Part shown: positions 30,512 to 35,911 of the stretch, piece by piece
How positions within the stretch are numbered: position 1 is the stretch's first letter
Layout: each line of letters opens with the position of its first letter
Virus record (IMG/VR): IMGVR_UViG_3300020583_000029
Location: 1-35,911 of that record
From: a virus
Length of the DNA: 35,911 nucleotides
Strand: one strand, 5' to 3'
Translations under genes and position numbers: made by a program
The notes under the pieces: model-generated
Seen by the model: only the letters and a program-made list of their open reading frames with translations
The model's database searches: none
What the model was told of the DNA's origin: nothing

Positions 30512-30742
30512 ATGACCGATGAAAGTTTACACGATGATGTGCGGGAGATAAGAAGCCTAGTCACACAAAATCTGGCCAAGACGATCCAGATAGAATCAGC
30601 CATCTGGCCAGATAAAGGCCAGCCTAGCCTATTGACAGTCCACGAAAACCGTATTAAGAGTTTAGAGACGTGGCGCAGTTGGCTCGGCGGTGCATGGGCG
30701 GTAGTAACTGCCCTGTTCGGATATCACGTCAGTCATAAGTAG
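30512..30742 (+). CDS. XhlA-like membrane-anchored lysis accessory protein
   Basis: A 76-residue protein with AAGGG six bases before its ATG. An acidic helical N-terminal half (DDVREIRSLVTQNLAK) is followed by ENRIKSLETWRSWLGG and one transmembrane segment (AWAVVTALFGY). Heptad helix, then WL-GGA and a C-terminal membrane anchor is the layout of haemolysin XhlA-type phage proteins, which work with holin and endolysin. It opens the lysis region. The match is by pattern. Confidence 0.5.
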   Translation: MTDESLHDDVREIRSLVTQNLAKTIQIESAIWPDKGQPSLLTVHENRIKSLETWRSWLGGAWAVVTALFGYHVSHK

Positions 30743-30745
30743 GCT

Positions 30746-31057
30746 ATGGACGTAGCTTCTCGGGCCCTCGCGTTGCTCCTTCTTCTGCCATTCCTGGCTG
30801 GGGCGTCTGCCTCGGAAAAGACCGTTTATCACGTCCAAGTGCAGGGCACAACACAACTGAAATGCAAGATCACCCACAGGGCAACTAAGTCCGAGCGCTA
30901 CCTGCTACTTAGTTGCGATTACCGCTGCGACAATCCAGTCGGATCGACAATCGACGCCAAGACACAAAAAGAGACCATTTTCTGCCGTGGGGAACAGGCT
31001 GCGACTCCTGCCGCCCAAGGCGAAACTCTAGACACACCATCAGGAGATGACCAATGA
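30746..31057 (+). CDS. Small secreted protein
   Basis: A 103-residue protein with a signal peptide (ALALLLLLPFLAGASAS). The mature part has a beta-rich section with five cysteines (QLKCKITHRA, LLLSCDYRCDNP, TIFCRGEQ) and a short acidic tail. There is no lipobox, so it is not an evident outer spanin. Its stop overlaps the next start by ATGA. Exported small proteins in a lysis cassette may be spanin-like or alter the envelope; this is inference. Confidence 0.55.
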   Translation: MDVASRALALLLLLPFLAGASASEKTVYHVQVQGTTQLKCKITHRATKSERYLLLSCDYRCDNPVGSTIDAKTQKETIFCRGEQAATPAAQGETLDTPSGDDQ

Positions 31058-31251
31058 AGCTGTTTCTCGCTGTAGTTCTGCTGTCTCTGCCCTCTTTCGC
31101 CGCCGAGCACTTCATCGGCAAAACGCTCGAACCAACCGGCAAACTAACCTACTTTGCCGCGAAGAAAAGCATGTACCCGGTACGCCATCCTGTCTCTACG
31201 ACCAAGGGAGTCGCCAAAGCTGTTGCGGCCACATCGAAAGCCATCTTTTGA
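31054..31251 (+). CDS. Small secreted basic protein
   Basis: A 65-residue protein with GGAG six bases before its ATG. The signal peptide is MKLFLAVVLLSLPSFAA; the mature part is short and basic (GKLTYFAAKKSMYPVRHP, KAVAATSKAIF). It is translated by ATGA overlap with the gene before. A basic periplasmic peptide might act on the cell envelope, but nothing specific is recognised. Confidence 0.5.
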   Translation: MKLFLAVVLLSLPSFAAEHFIGKTLEPTGKLTYFAAKKSMYPVRHPVSTTKGVAKAVAATSKAIF

Positions 31252-31254
31252 CCC

Positions 31255-31434
31255 GTGGCTCTCAACAACGTGCCACCGTCGCCATGCACCTGGTGCGGCG
31301 ATCCGAAAGTCTGTTGTCCAAATTGCGGTCGAGACGTGCATTTAGACGAATTGATCGGAACCCGATGCTCGCACTGTGACGTGCAAAAACCAAGAGTTGT
31401 ACAGAATCATGCAATACCAGCGGTAGGTCTATGA
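31255..31434 (+). CDS. Small zinc-ribbon protein, GTG start
   Basis: A 59-residue protein starting at GTG 31255, with another in-frame GTG at 31270. It carries CTWC, VCCPNC and CSHC, three Cys pairs in about 40 residues, which fits a double zinc ribbon. No ribosome-binding site is clear. It fills the gap between the secreted protein and the metallophosphoesterase. Likely a nucleic-acid or protein-binding zinc protein. Confidence 0.45.
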   Translation: MALNNVPPSPCTWCGDPKVCCPNCGRDVHLDELIGTRCSHCDVQKPRVVQNHAIPAVGL

Positions 31435-31462
31435 GACCGCATTCCTTTCAGGGAAGGCTGGT
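31416..31462 (+). other. Nested inverted repeats at the start of the phosphoesterase gene
   Basis: ACCAGC (31416-31421) pairs with GCTGGT (31457-31462), enclosing a second perfect hairpin GGTCT-ATG-AGACC (31426-31438). The ribosome-binding site GGGAAGG (31451-31457) lies against the outer stem, so folding could limit translation of the gene at 31465. Confidence 0.35.
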
Positions 31463-31464
31463 AA

Positions 31465-32307
31465 ATGAAACGAGGAGTGGTTGTTTCAGACATTCACTGC
31501 GGAAGTATCTACGGTTTACTCCCTCCGGGGTTCATCACTTTCGAGGGCGTAGAGAAGAAACTAAACGTAGGACAGCAGTACCTCTGGGAGTGTTGGGAAG
31601 ACTTCTGTGAGCGAGTCAGAACATTCAAGCCCGACTTCGTAATCGCAAACGGTGACTTGATTGACGGTCCGCAGAAAAAGAATCACGGATCCGAACTCTC
31701 TCTCATCACTCCCGGAGACCAAGCCAAGGCGGCAGTCGAAACGCTGCGCCATCTGCGGAAAGCAACTGGGTCCGCCCCAAAGTGGTACTTCACCCAAGGC
31801 ACCCCTTATCACGTTGGCAACTTCGGAGACGCCGAAGAAGAAATCGCCCACCAATGCGCGGCGGAAAAGTATTCCTCGGTAGGCACGGGGAAGTACTGCC
31901 GAGAGGTTCTGTGGCTAAAAACGGAAGGAGTCATCATTGAAGCAGCGCATCATGTCTCTGGTACGACGGGCTTCTATCGGCTTACTGGAATTGATCGCGA
32001 GATGCAATGGTCCGCGATGGCTGGTAAGGATGACCTTAAGGGCGTGCCTAAGGCTGACTTATTGGTCCGCTCTCATTTGCATCACTTTGTTTCCGGAGAG
32101 CACGCCTCCAAGCAGGGAATCATAACTCCATGCTGGCAGCTACAAACCCGCTATGCGCGGAAGCACTCCGTATCAAGGTTGCTGCCCGATCTGGGTGGCA
32201 TTCTTCTAACGGTGGATGGCGAAGCGAAGAAACGTGGCGAAGCGCCGGTGGCCATAACCAAGGAACTCTACCGACTCCCCCAGATCAGACTTACGGAGTT
32301 GGCATGA
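31465..32307 (+). CDS. Calcineurin-like metallophosphoesterase
   Basis: A 280-residue protein with the metal-binding motifs of the family in order: DIHCGS (Asp 9, His 11), NGDLID (Asp 64), GTPYH (112-116, replacing the usual GNH-D), AAHHVSG (His 162/163) and RSHLHHF (His 204, His 206). It would hydrolyse phosphomonoesters, phosphodiesters or nucleic acids with two metal ions. GTP-Y-H instead of GNHD is a notable variation. GGGAAGG precedes the ATG by seven bases. It overlaps the next gene by ATGA. Its place in a lysis region is unusual; a role in nucleotide metabolism or defence is open. Confidence 0.8.
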   Translation: MKRGVVVSDIHCGSIYGLLPPGFITFEGVEKKLNVGQQYLWECWEDFCERVRTFKPDFVIANGDLIDGPQKKNHGSELSLITPGDQAKAAVETLRHLRKATGSAPKWYFTQGTPYHVGNFGDAEEEIAHQCAAEKYSSVGTGKYCREVLWLKTEGVIIEAAHHVSGTTGFYRLTGIDREMQWSAMAGKDDLKGVPKADLLVRSHLHHFVSGEHASKQGIITPCWQLQTRYARKHSVSRLLPDLGGILLTVDGEAKKRGEAPVAITKELYRLPQIRLTELA

Positions 32308-32531
32308 AGCCCAAGCCTCCGCAAGACCTCTGGAAACAGATGGACGCGATAGCGCCACCACCTCCTCCAGATGATTCGGGTGTTTCTATAGGCGAGTTTG
32401 CCGAACGGCACGGCCTGAGCATCAAGGGCGCACGGCTAAAGCTGGGCAAGCTGGAGAAAGAGGGCAAGCTAGTCATGGGCTATCGGCGGTCGGCAATAGG
32501 CACGAAGATGATGGTGTTTAGGCCGAAATGA
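32304..32531 (+). CDS. Small winged-helix DNA-binding protein
   Basis: A 75-residue protein with GGAG seven bases before the ATG and an ATGA overlap. After a Pro-rich start (AIAPPPPPDD), SIGEFAERHGLSIKGARLKL, then GKLEKEGKLVMGYRR, is a helix-turn-helix with wing, like MarR/GntR-type or phage regulators. It could control late or lysis genes. It is followed at once by another ATGA junction. Confidence 0.55.
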   Translation: MKPKPPQDLWKQMDAIAPPPPPDDSGVSIGEFAERHGLSIKGARLKLGKLEKEGKLVMGYRRSAIGTKMMVFRPK

Positions 32532-32776
32532 CCTTCGCTGCCTTCTTCGCCATCCAGTTCGCGCAATACCTGATCATCACGGTGAACATGCGGGCTGTGG
32601 CTGCCGGTAAGTACCGCTGGACGGCCATTACAGACTTCGCTATTGCAGGCTTGGGATTCATCCTGATTCAGCGAGTAGCAGAAGCGCATTCGGTGGCGGC
32701 ATGGGCCGGGTATGCCATCGGCGGGGTATCGGGATCACAGGTTGGTATCTGGTTATCAAAGCGGCTGTGGGCGTGA
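32528..32776 (+). CDS. Membrane protein of the lysis region
   Basis: An 82-residue protein with two or three hydrophobic helices (FAAFFAIQFAQYLIITVN, TDFAIAGLGFILIQRV, AAWAGYAIGGVSGSQVG). It is Ala/Gly-rich and ends with a basic tail (SKRLWA). The size fits a small holin or related inner-membrane protein, but the clear 3-TM holin is at 33476. It starts by ATGA overlap. Function is inferred from membrane topology and place. Confidence 0.5.
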   Translation: MTFAAFFAIQFAQYLIITVNMRAVAAGKYRWTAITDFAIAGLGFILIQRVAEAHSVAAWAGYAIGGVSGSQVGIWLSKRLWA

Positions 32777-32777
32777 C

Positions 32778-32948
32778 ATGTTCTGGTTCGAAGACACCGA
32801 CGAAGACCCGCCGCGAATCGTAGGGCCGATTGACGGGGAAAATCTCGGTACAGACGAAGGTCGCAAACCGCGACCACAAAAGCTATGGATCAGGTTATCG
32901 AAACTCGTAGGGCGCTGGCTGCGAAGTATGCGGCTAAGTACTCGCTAA
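32778..32948 (+). CDS. Small hypothetical protein
   Basis: A 56-residue protein. The first half is acidic and Pro-rich (WFEDTDEDPPRIVGPIDG) and the end is basic and amphipathic (LWIRLSKLVGRWLRSMRL), which may lie on a membrane. Its ATG is two bases after the previous stop. It overlaps the transglycosylase gene by 64 bases, long for this genome, so either the start of that gene or this one is uncertain. Confidence 0.4.
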   Translation: MFWFEDTDEDPPRIVGPIDGENLGTDEGRKPRPQKLWIRLSKLVGRWLRSMRLSTR

Positions 32949-33331
32949 GCACCGAATTGGTCTGCGCGGTGATCGAGCAGGAAAGTTCATGGTGCCAATG
33001 GAGTTACCGCTATGAGCCGGGGTTCTATAACCACTACATCCTGCCGCTAAACCTTGAGGAACAGGTTGGCCGGTTCCGGGCAACATCGTGGGGACTTATG
33101 CAGATCATGGGCCAGACGGCGCGGGAATTCGGCTTCATTGGACAGTTCATGTCGGAACTGTGCGATCCGGATGTTGGCCTAGACTTTGGTTGTAAGAAGC
33201 TTAAGAAGTGCATTGACGACTCTGGCGGGGACGAGGCACTAGGCCTGCTTAAGTGGAACGGCGGGTCGAATACCGAGTATCCGCAGCAAGTTCTGAACAG
33301 GAAAGCACGGTACACTATCCAAGGGGGATAA
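32885..33331 (+). CDS. Lytic transglycosylase (SLT domain) endolysin
   Basis: A 148-residue single-domain enzyme that cleaves the glycan strands of peptidoglycan. The catalytic Glu is in AVIEQESSW (Glu 33, as in the ES motif of the family); SWGLMQIMGQTAREFG (68-83) matches GLMQ; and LLKWNGGSNTEYPQQVL (about 121-137) matches the closing NGG...Y motif. No signal peptide is seen, so it needs the holin for release. Four cysteines are spread in the domain. The length is normal for a phage lysin of this class. Confidence 0.85.
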   Translation: MDQVIETRRALAAKYAAKYSLSTELVCAVIEQESSWCQWSYRYEPGFYNHYILPLNLEEQVGRFRATSWGLMQIMGQTAREFGFIGQFMSELCDPDVGLDFGCKKLKKCIDDSGGDEALGLLKWNGGSNTEYPQQVLNRKARYTIQGG

Positions 33332-33332
33332 C

Positions 33333-33476
33333 ATGACTTACGTCTACGTTGCACTGGCATTTACGGTTCTCGGCGGGGCAGGTGGGTATCTCTGGGGCCG
33401 CAAGGTCGAAGCGGCTGCCCAGCAAGCTCTGAGCGCGGCTAAGGCTGGCGTGGCAGTCGTCAAAAAGAGCCTCTGA
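33333..33476 (+). CDS. Very small single-pass membrane protein
   Basis: A 47-residue protein one base after the transglycosylase stop, with GGGGG six bases before the ATG. One membrane segment (YVALAFTVLGGAGGYLWG) precedes an Ala/Lys-rich helix (KVEAAAQQALSAAKAG). It sits between lysin and holin and overlaps the holin start by one base (TGATG). Perhaps an antiholin or lysis accessory; inferred from position. Confidence 0.55.
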   Translation: MTYVYVALAFTVLGGAGGYLWGRKVEAAAQQALSAAKAGVAVVKKSL

Positions 33477-33895
33477 TGGCCTTCGATCCGATCACCGCGA
33501 TACTCAATCTGGGAAATACGGTCCTCGACCGCGTTCTCCCAGACAAGGCCCAGAACGATGCGGCTAAAGCCCAACTGCTGAGCCTTCAACTGCAAGGCCA
33601 GTTTGCCGAGCAGATTAGTCAGCTCCAGGTCGATCAGGCGGAAGCCGGGTCCAAGTCCGTCTTTGTAGCTGGCTGGAGGCCGTTCGTGGGCTGGGCATGT
33701 GGTGCCGCCTTTGTCTATGCCTTCGTAGTGCAGCCCTGCGCTCAATTCGTGCTGGTGGCCTTTCATTCGAGCTTTGATGTCTCCCGGCTGCCCCAGTTGA
33801 ATCTCGACCAAATGCTGCCGGTTCTATTGGGAATGCTCGGCCTTGGGGCGTTGCGCTCCTACGACAAGTCCAACGGCAACGGCAACGGTCACTAG
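33476..33895 (+). CDS. 3-TM holin (GTA-holin family type)
   Basis: A 139-residue protein. A helical, charged N-terminal part (LLSLQLQGQFAEQISQLQVD) is followed by SVFVAGWRPFVGWACGAAFV, the hallmark WRP-GW segment of the 3TM holin family, then AFVVQPCAQFVLVAF and a third hydrophobic stretch (QMLPVLLGMLGLGALRSYDK). The tail is Asn/Gly-rich. It makes holes in the inner membrane so the transglycosylase can reach the cell wall. It is the last gene before a strong terminator. Confidence 0.8.
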   Translation: MAFDPITAILNLGNTVLDRVLPDKAQNDAAKAQLLSLQLQGQFAEQISQLQVDQAEAGSKSVFVAGWRPFVGWACGAAFVYAFVVQPCAQFVLVAFHSSFDVSRLPQLNLDQMLPVLLGMLGLGALRSYDKSNGNGNGH

Positions 33896-33920
33896 GTTTT
33901 CCTCGTCCACTCCTCCCTCC

Positions 33921-33950
33921 GCCCCGGTCAAAAGCCGGGGCCTTTTCTTT
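33921..33950 (+). terminator. Rho-independent terminator at the end of the late genes
   Basis: A perfect seven-base stem GCCCCGG/CCGGGGC with loop TCAAAAG (33921-33941), followed by CTTTTCTTT. It ends the lysis unit, 26 bases after the holin stop, and separates it from the promoter near 33990. Confidence 0.9.
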
Positions 33951-33989
33951 GTGCTTGAAAACAAAGCGAAAATAGTTGTAAGAATTCTC

Positions 33990-34018
33990 TTGACGTGTAC
34001 ACAGCGATGCGATAATGT
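33990..34018 (+). promoter_or_regulatory. Promoter for the right-hand unit, possibly leaderless
   Basis: TTGACG (33990-33995) with 17 bases to TAATGT (34013-34018), or 15 bases to GATAAT (34011-34016), lies just after the terminator. The palindrome GTGTACAC (33995-34002) overlaps the -35 edge and may be an operator. The first credible ATG (34027) is only eight bases beyond the -10 box, so the message may begin at or near the start codon. Confidence 0.5.
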
Positions 34019-34026
34019 ACTCAGCC

Positions 34027-34197
34027 ATGGAGAGCAAGCGGCCACAGACGGTCCTGAGATTTCGCACCAAGAAGCAGAAGGCGGAAATCACTCGGACGGC
34101 CAAGGAACAGCGGTTCAGTCTGAACGAGTACATTCTTCGAACCCTCGAAGACAAGCAGTCCACGAAAACCCAAGAACTACAAGCGGTTAACGGCTAA
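34027..34197 (+). CDS. Ribbon-helix-helix (Arc/CopG-type) regulator
   Basis: A 56-residue protein starting MESKRPQTVLRFRTKKQKAE. TVLRFRT is the DNA-contact strand; KKQKAEITRTAKEQR and FSLNEYILRTLEDK are the two helices of a MetJ/Arc-type repressor or antitoxin. An in-frame ATG at 34015 lies inside the -10 box. No ribosome-binding site precedes it. As the first gene of the unit next to a palindrome in the promoter it is likely to regulate itself. No toxin partner is apparent downstream. Confidence 0.65.
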   Translation: MESKRPQTVLRFRTKKQKAEITRTAKEQRFSLNEYILRTLEDKQSTKTQELQAVNG

Positions 34198-34203
34198 GGA
34201 CAT

Positions 34204-34980
34204 ATGGCTACTGCCTCACAATTCGCGCCCCGTTTTTGCGGCCAGCCAGTGTCCGATAACAGGTACCCTGTCTACCCCCTAAATCTTGAGGATGTTTTCT
34301 CCGGCCCACTCCCTTTCTTCCCCCAAAAGGCGAGCGCCATGTCATTCCACGTCAATGCTCTCAAGTTCCGCCAGTCTGCGGATGGCGAGCCGAATAACCT
34401 GCATTCGGCCCAGCCCGAGCTTCTTTTGCAGCTTCTCCAGATACTTCAGATCGCTTTCCAGAAACCTAACGGTGGTGGATTTGAGGCGGGTTTTCAGTTC
34501 GTAGGGCAACAACCATACTCCAATAGCATTAGATGTTTTGACAAGGCAACCGGACTGCCAAATGCTACCGCCTGTATATCTCCCGTCGATAACTTTAGTA
34601 ACTTCTCTCTTTTCAACGAGTTAGATTCGTATGATGCACGCACCCTCCTCCTTGAACTTCTCCTTGTCCTCGTGTCGGAAGATCGTCACACGTTCGCCAT
34701 TTTGGACTATCTCGCCAGTGCGGAACTGGCCGAGGAGGACGTGTGGCTGCGCGACGACATACGGATCGCGTGGATTACGGTGCTGTACGCCTCGCAGGGT
34801 CGGCCTAATCCTTGGCTCTGGGCGTTTAACCGCGTAGTCGGCGGACACCCAGACAAAGTCATCCCTCAGCTAGTCGCTCGCCGCCAGAAACATGAAGAGA
34901 TGGGCCTTCCCCCAACTCCCCCAAAGAAACCAGCGAGTCCAGTCATAGCCAATACCAAAGCCAAAGGAGCTGCCGTATGA
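34204..34980 (+). CDS. Hypothetical protein; N-terminal half doubtful
   Basis: A 258-residue open frame with AAGGA just before ATG 34204. The C-terminal 90 residues look like real protein (ASAELAEEDVWLRDDIRIAW, NRVVGGHPDKVIPQLVARRQ), and the stop overlaps the next gene (ATGA). The N-terminal part, about 34340-34690, is rich in Leu/Gln/Phe, as expected for the antisense of a Lys/Glu-rich helix, and a convincing ribbon-helix-helix gene reads there on the other strand. The real gene may begin further in (GTG at 34672 or 34741). No family is recognised. Confidence 0.4.
   Translation: MATASQFAPRFCGQPVSDNRYPVYPLNLEDVFSGPLPFFPQKASAMSFHVNALKFRQSADGEPNNLHSAQPELLLQLLQILQIAFQKPNGGGFEAGFQFVGQQPYSNSIRCFDKATGLPNATACISPVDNFSNFSLFNELDSYDARTLLLELLLVLVSEDRHTFAILDYLASAELAEEDVWLRDDIRIAWITVLYASQGRPNPWLWAFNRVVGGHPDKVIPQLVARRQKHEEMGLPPTPPKKPASPVIANTKAKGAAV
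34342..34512 (-). CDS. Antisense ribbon-helix-helix gene, TTG start
   Basis: On the minus strand TTG 34512 to TGA 34342 encodes 56 residues starting MLPYELKTRLKSTTVRFLES. STTVRFLESDLKYLEKLQKK followed by GLGRMQVIRLAIRRLAEL is a typical CopG-family profile: strand, helix, G-x-S/R turn, helix. GGAG lies five bases before the TTG (eight before a second TTG at 34509). The codons are in register with the + strand frame 34204-34980, which explains why that frame stays open. The + strand reading here has a low-quality composition. I rate this as real but unproven. Confidence 0.5.
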   Translation of the reverse strand: MLPYELKTRLKSTTVRFLESDLKYLEKLQKKLGLGRMQVIRLAIRRLAELESIDVE

Positions 34981-35252
34981 GCCTCCCACCCCAGGTAAGC
35001 GTCCCCACGAACGGCCATGTGCACTCAATCGTGAACTCGTTCCAGATTTGGGCCTGCACAGAATGCACCCGTCTACGGCAGTGGGGATTCGGACGGCCCG
35101 ACCCGGAATGCACGCAAGACCCTCTCCTCGGTTGCGTGGTTTGTGACCGCCCGACGCGGCATATCTACTCCCAACTCGCATTCAGCAGAAAGCGCCGAGA
35201 CATCGACTTCGGCGAGGAGATTAGTTGGCGGATGCCAAAGGAGAAGTTATGA
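34977..35252 (+). CDS. Small Cys-rich protein
   Basis: A 91-residue protein, ATGA-coupled to the gene before and after. CTECTRLRQWGFG (two Cys), then ECTQDP and GCVVCDRPTRH give five cysteines and a histidine suited to a zinc site. The C-terminal part is charged (FSRKRRDIDFGEEI). Function unknown; it belongs to a group of small Cys-rich proteins at this end. Confidence 0.5.
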   Translation: MSLPPQVSVPTNGHVHSIVNSFQIWACTECTRLRQWGFGRPDPECTQDPLLGCVVCDRPTRHIYSQLAFSRKRRDIDFGEEISWRMPKEKL

Positions 35253-35533
35253 GAGGCGAATACAAAGGCGACTGCATTGATACGCTGATCGACATCTGCA
35301 ACACAACTAACGCCAAGTGGGGCATCCGCCTAGAGCGCTATCCAATTGAACAAATTATTGATGTTCTGACCGCCGAACCGCCTCAGCCCCTCCCCCAGTG
35401 CATTCATTGCGAGGGCATTCTGCAACTCGTTCCCTGTCATGCGTGCCGGGAGTGGGTGTGTATGGATTGCTCAAAGAAGTACCACGCCTGTAACCAGATC
35501 GACGGGCCGAGCACAGATCAACTGAGAGGCTAA
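35249..35533 (+). CDS. Small zinc-finger-like protein
   Basis: A 94-residue protein with GGAG five bases before ATG 35249 (ATGA overlap); an upstream in-frame ATG at 35225 is less likely. The N-terminal half is helical (DTLIDICNTTNAKWGIRLER). The C-terminal half has CIHC, CHAC, CMDC and HAC, seven cysteines and two histidines in about 40 residues, like a B-box or treble-clef double site. A protein- or nucleic-acid-binding role is likely. Confidence 0.55.
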   Translation: MRGEYKGDCIDTLIDICNTTNAKWGIRLERYPIEQIIDVLTAEPPQPLPQCIHCEGILQLVPCHACREWVCMDCSKKYHACNQIDGPSTDQLRG

Positions 35534-35536
35534 GTC

Positions 35537-35704
35537 ATGTCAGAGGCGACGTTTCACTGCAAATACAACGGCGTTGACTTCGAGGTTGATCCATCTGACC
35601 CGGAAGCTGAACAGAAAGTAATCCACTTTCTGCGCTCGCTTGAGCCGGTGGCGATAGTTACGGCCAATGCGAAGTTGAAAGACGAGGCGAACCGTGAAAA
35701 CTAA
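35537..35704 (+). CDS. Small acidic protein
   Basis: A 55-residue protein three bases after the previous stop, with GAGAGG seven bases before the ATG. It starts MSEATFHCKYNGVDFEVDPS and continues with an acidic helix (EAEQKVIHFLRSLEPVAI). The beta-hairpin start and helix end suggest a small domain. It overlaps the next GTG by 11 bases. No function is recognised. Confidence 0.5.
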   Translation: MSEATFHCKYNGVDFEVDPSDPEAEQKVIHFLRSLEPVAIVTANAKLKDEANREN

Positions 35705-35911
35705 GTTTGAAATCAAGACATTCGGCGGGTCATTGTTGTTTACTTACGAAGGCGAGTCGCTCAAGGAAACTCTAGTCCAAGCCGTGAAGCAGGGCGCGGA
35801 CTTGCGGGGCGCGGACTTGCAGGGCGCGTACTTGCAGGGCGCGGACTTGCAGGGCGCGCACTTGCAGGGCGCGTACTTGCAGGGCGCGTACTTGCGGGGC
35901 GCGGACTTGCG
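35694..35911 (+). CDS. Pentapeptide-repeat protein, 3' end outside the window
   Basis: Starts at GTG 35694 (GAGG six bases upstream) and runs off the window. Thirty or so residues with a charged N-terminal domain (KTKFEIKTFGGSLLFTYEGE) lead into at least eight repeats of the form A(D/Y/H)L(R/Q)G, the A(D/N)LxX pentapeptide that folds as a right-handed quadrilateral beta-helix. Such proteins can mimic DNA and act on gyrase, or be targeting modules, but the function of this one is unknown. The repeats are encoded by a nearly perfect 15-base tandem repeat. Confidence 0.75.
   Translation, partial: MKTKFEIKTFGGSLLFTYEGESLKETLVQAVKQGADLRGADLQGAYLQGADLQGAHLQGAYLQGAYLRGADL
35794..35911 (+). repeat. 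15-bp tandem repeat inside the pentapeptide gene
   Basis: Units close to GGGCGCGGACTTGCA repeat about eight times up to the window end, with changes mainly at two codon positions (GAC/TAC/CAC and CGG/CAG). Identity at the DNA level is much higher than protein constraint needs, which points to recent slippage or expansion. Confidence 0.85.

Noticed and set aside
35794-35911. CRISPR-like array
   Set aside because: Repeats have no spacers and encode a continuous pentapeptide protein.
1-35911. Integrase, attachment site, tRNA or rRNA genes
   Set aside because: None seen on either strand by eye; lysogeny cannot be concluded from this window.

Overview
The window reads as part of the genome of a short-tailed (podovirus-like) double-stranded DNA phage. 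Nearly all genes lie on the + strand, are tightly packed, and often overlap by ATGA or TAATG. The recognisable set is large terminase, portal, scaffold, major capsid protein, an adaptor/gateway protein, a nozzle-like tail protein, glutamine/glycine-rich ejection-type proteins, tailspikes and a lysis cassette. I see no tape measure, tail tube, tail sheath, integrase, polymerase, tRNA or CRISPR. The host is not stated by the sequence. The exported beta-helix proteins and their N-terminal domain resemble proteins I associate with Acidobacteriota and soil metagenomes, so an acidobacterial host is an inference only.

Layout. 1-435 (- strand): three small genes read leftward, one cut by the window edge. 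436-634: a divergent regulatory region with a leftward TTGACA-17-TAAGAT promoter, a palindrome in its spacer, and a rightward TATAAT promoter. 635-5705: small genes, a possible small terminase, the large terminase, several Cys-rich (zinc-ribbon-like) proteins and a LAGLIDADG endonuclease. 5707-8127: a portal carrying a zinc ribbon. 8124-11980: two signal-peptide-bearing tailspike-type proteins, oddly placed between portal and scaffold. 11982-14760: a ribbon-helix-helix (RHH) protein, scaffold, a second LAGLIDADG endonuclease and the major capsid protein. 14815-17660: small head-region proteins, two of them paralogues. 17661-21199: adaptor and nozzle. 21207-25963: ejection-type proteins. 26117-30485: a tail protein ending in a Hint-like domain and two more exported spike proteins. 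30512-33895: lysis region with a lytic transglycosylase, a 3-TM holin, other small membrane or secreted proteins and a metallophosphoesterase. 33921-33950: a strong intrinsic terminator. 33990-35911: a new transcription unit with an RHH regulator, Cys-rich small proteins and a pentapeptide-repeat protein cut by the window end. A second RHH gene appears to lie antisense in this unit.

How it works together. Terminase packages DNA through the portal into a shell built by scaffold and capsid protein. Adaptor and nozzle close the head, the Q/G-rich proteins are likely ejected ahead of the DNA, and the spikes bind or degrade host surface glycans. The 3-TM holin, transglycosylase and small membrane proteins release progeny. 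The most unusual points are: a major capsid gene whose best ribosome-binding site points at an ATC codon, immediately behind a homing endonuclease; at least four spike/fibre-type proteins with Sec signal peptides; a Hint-like domain ending a tail protein; and an RHH gene hidden antisense to a longer open frame.
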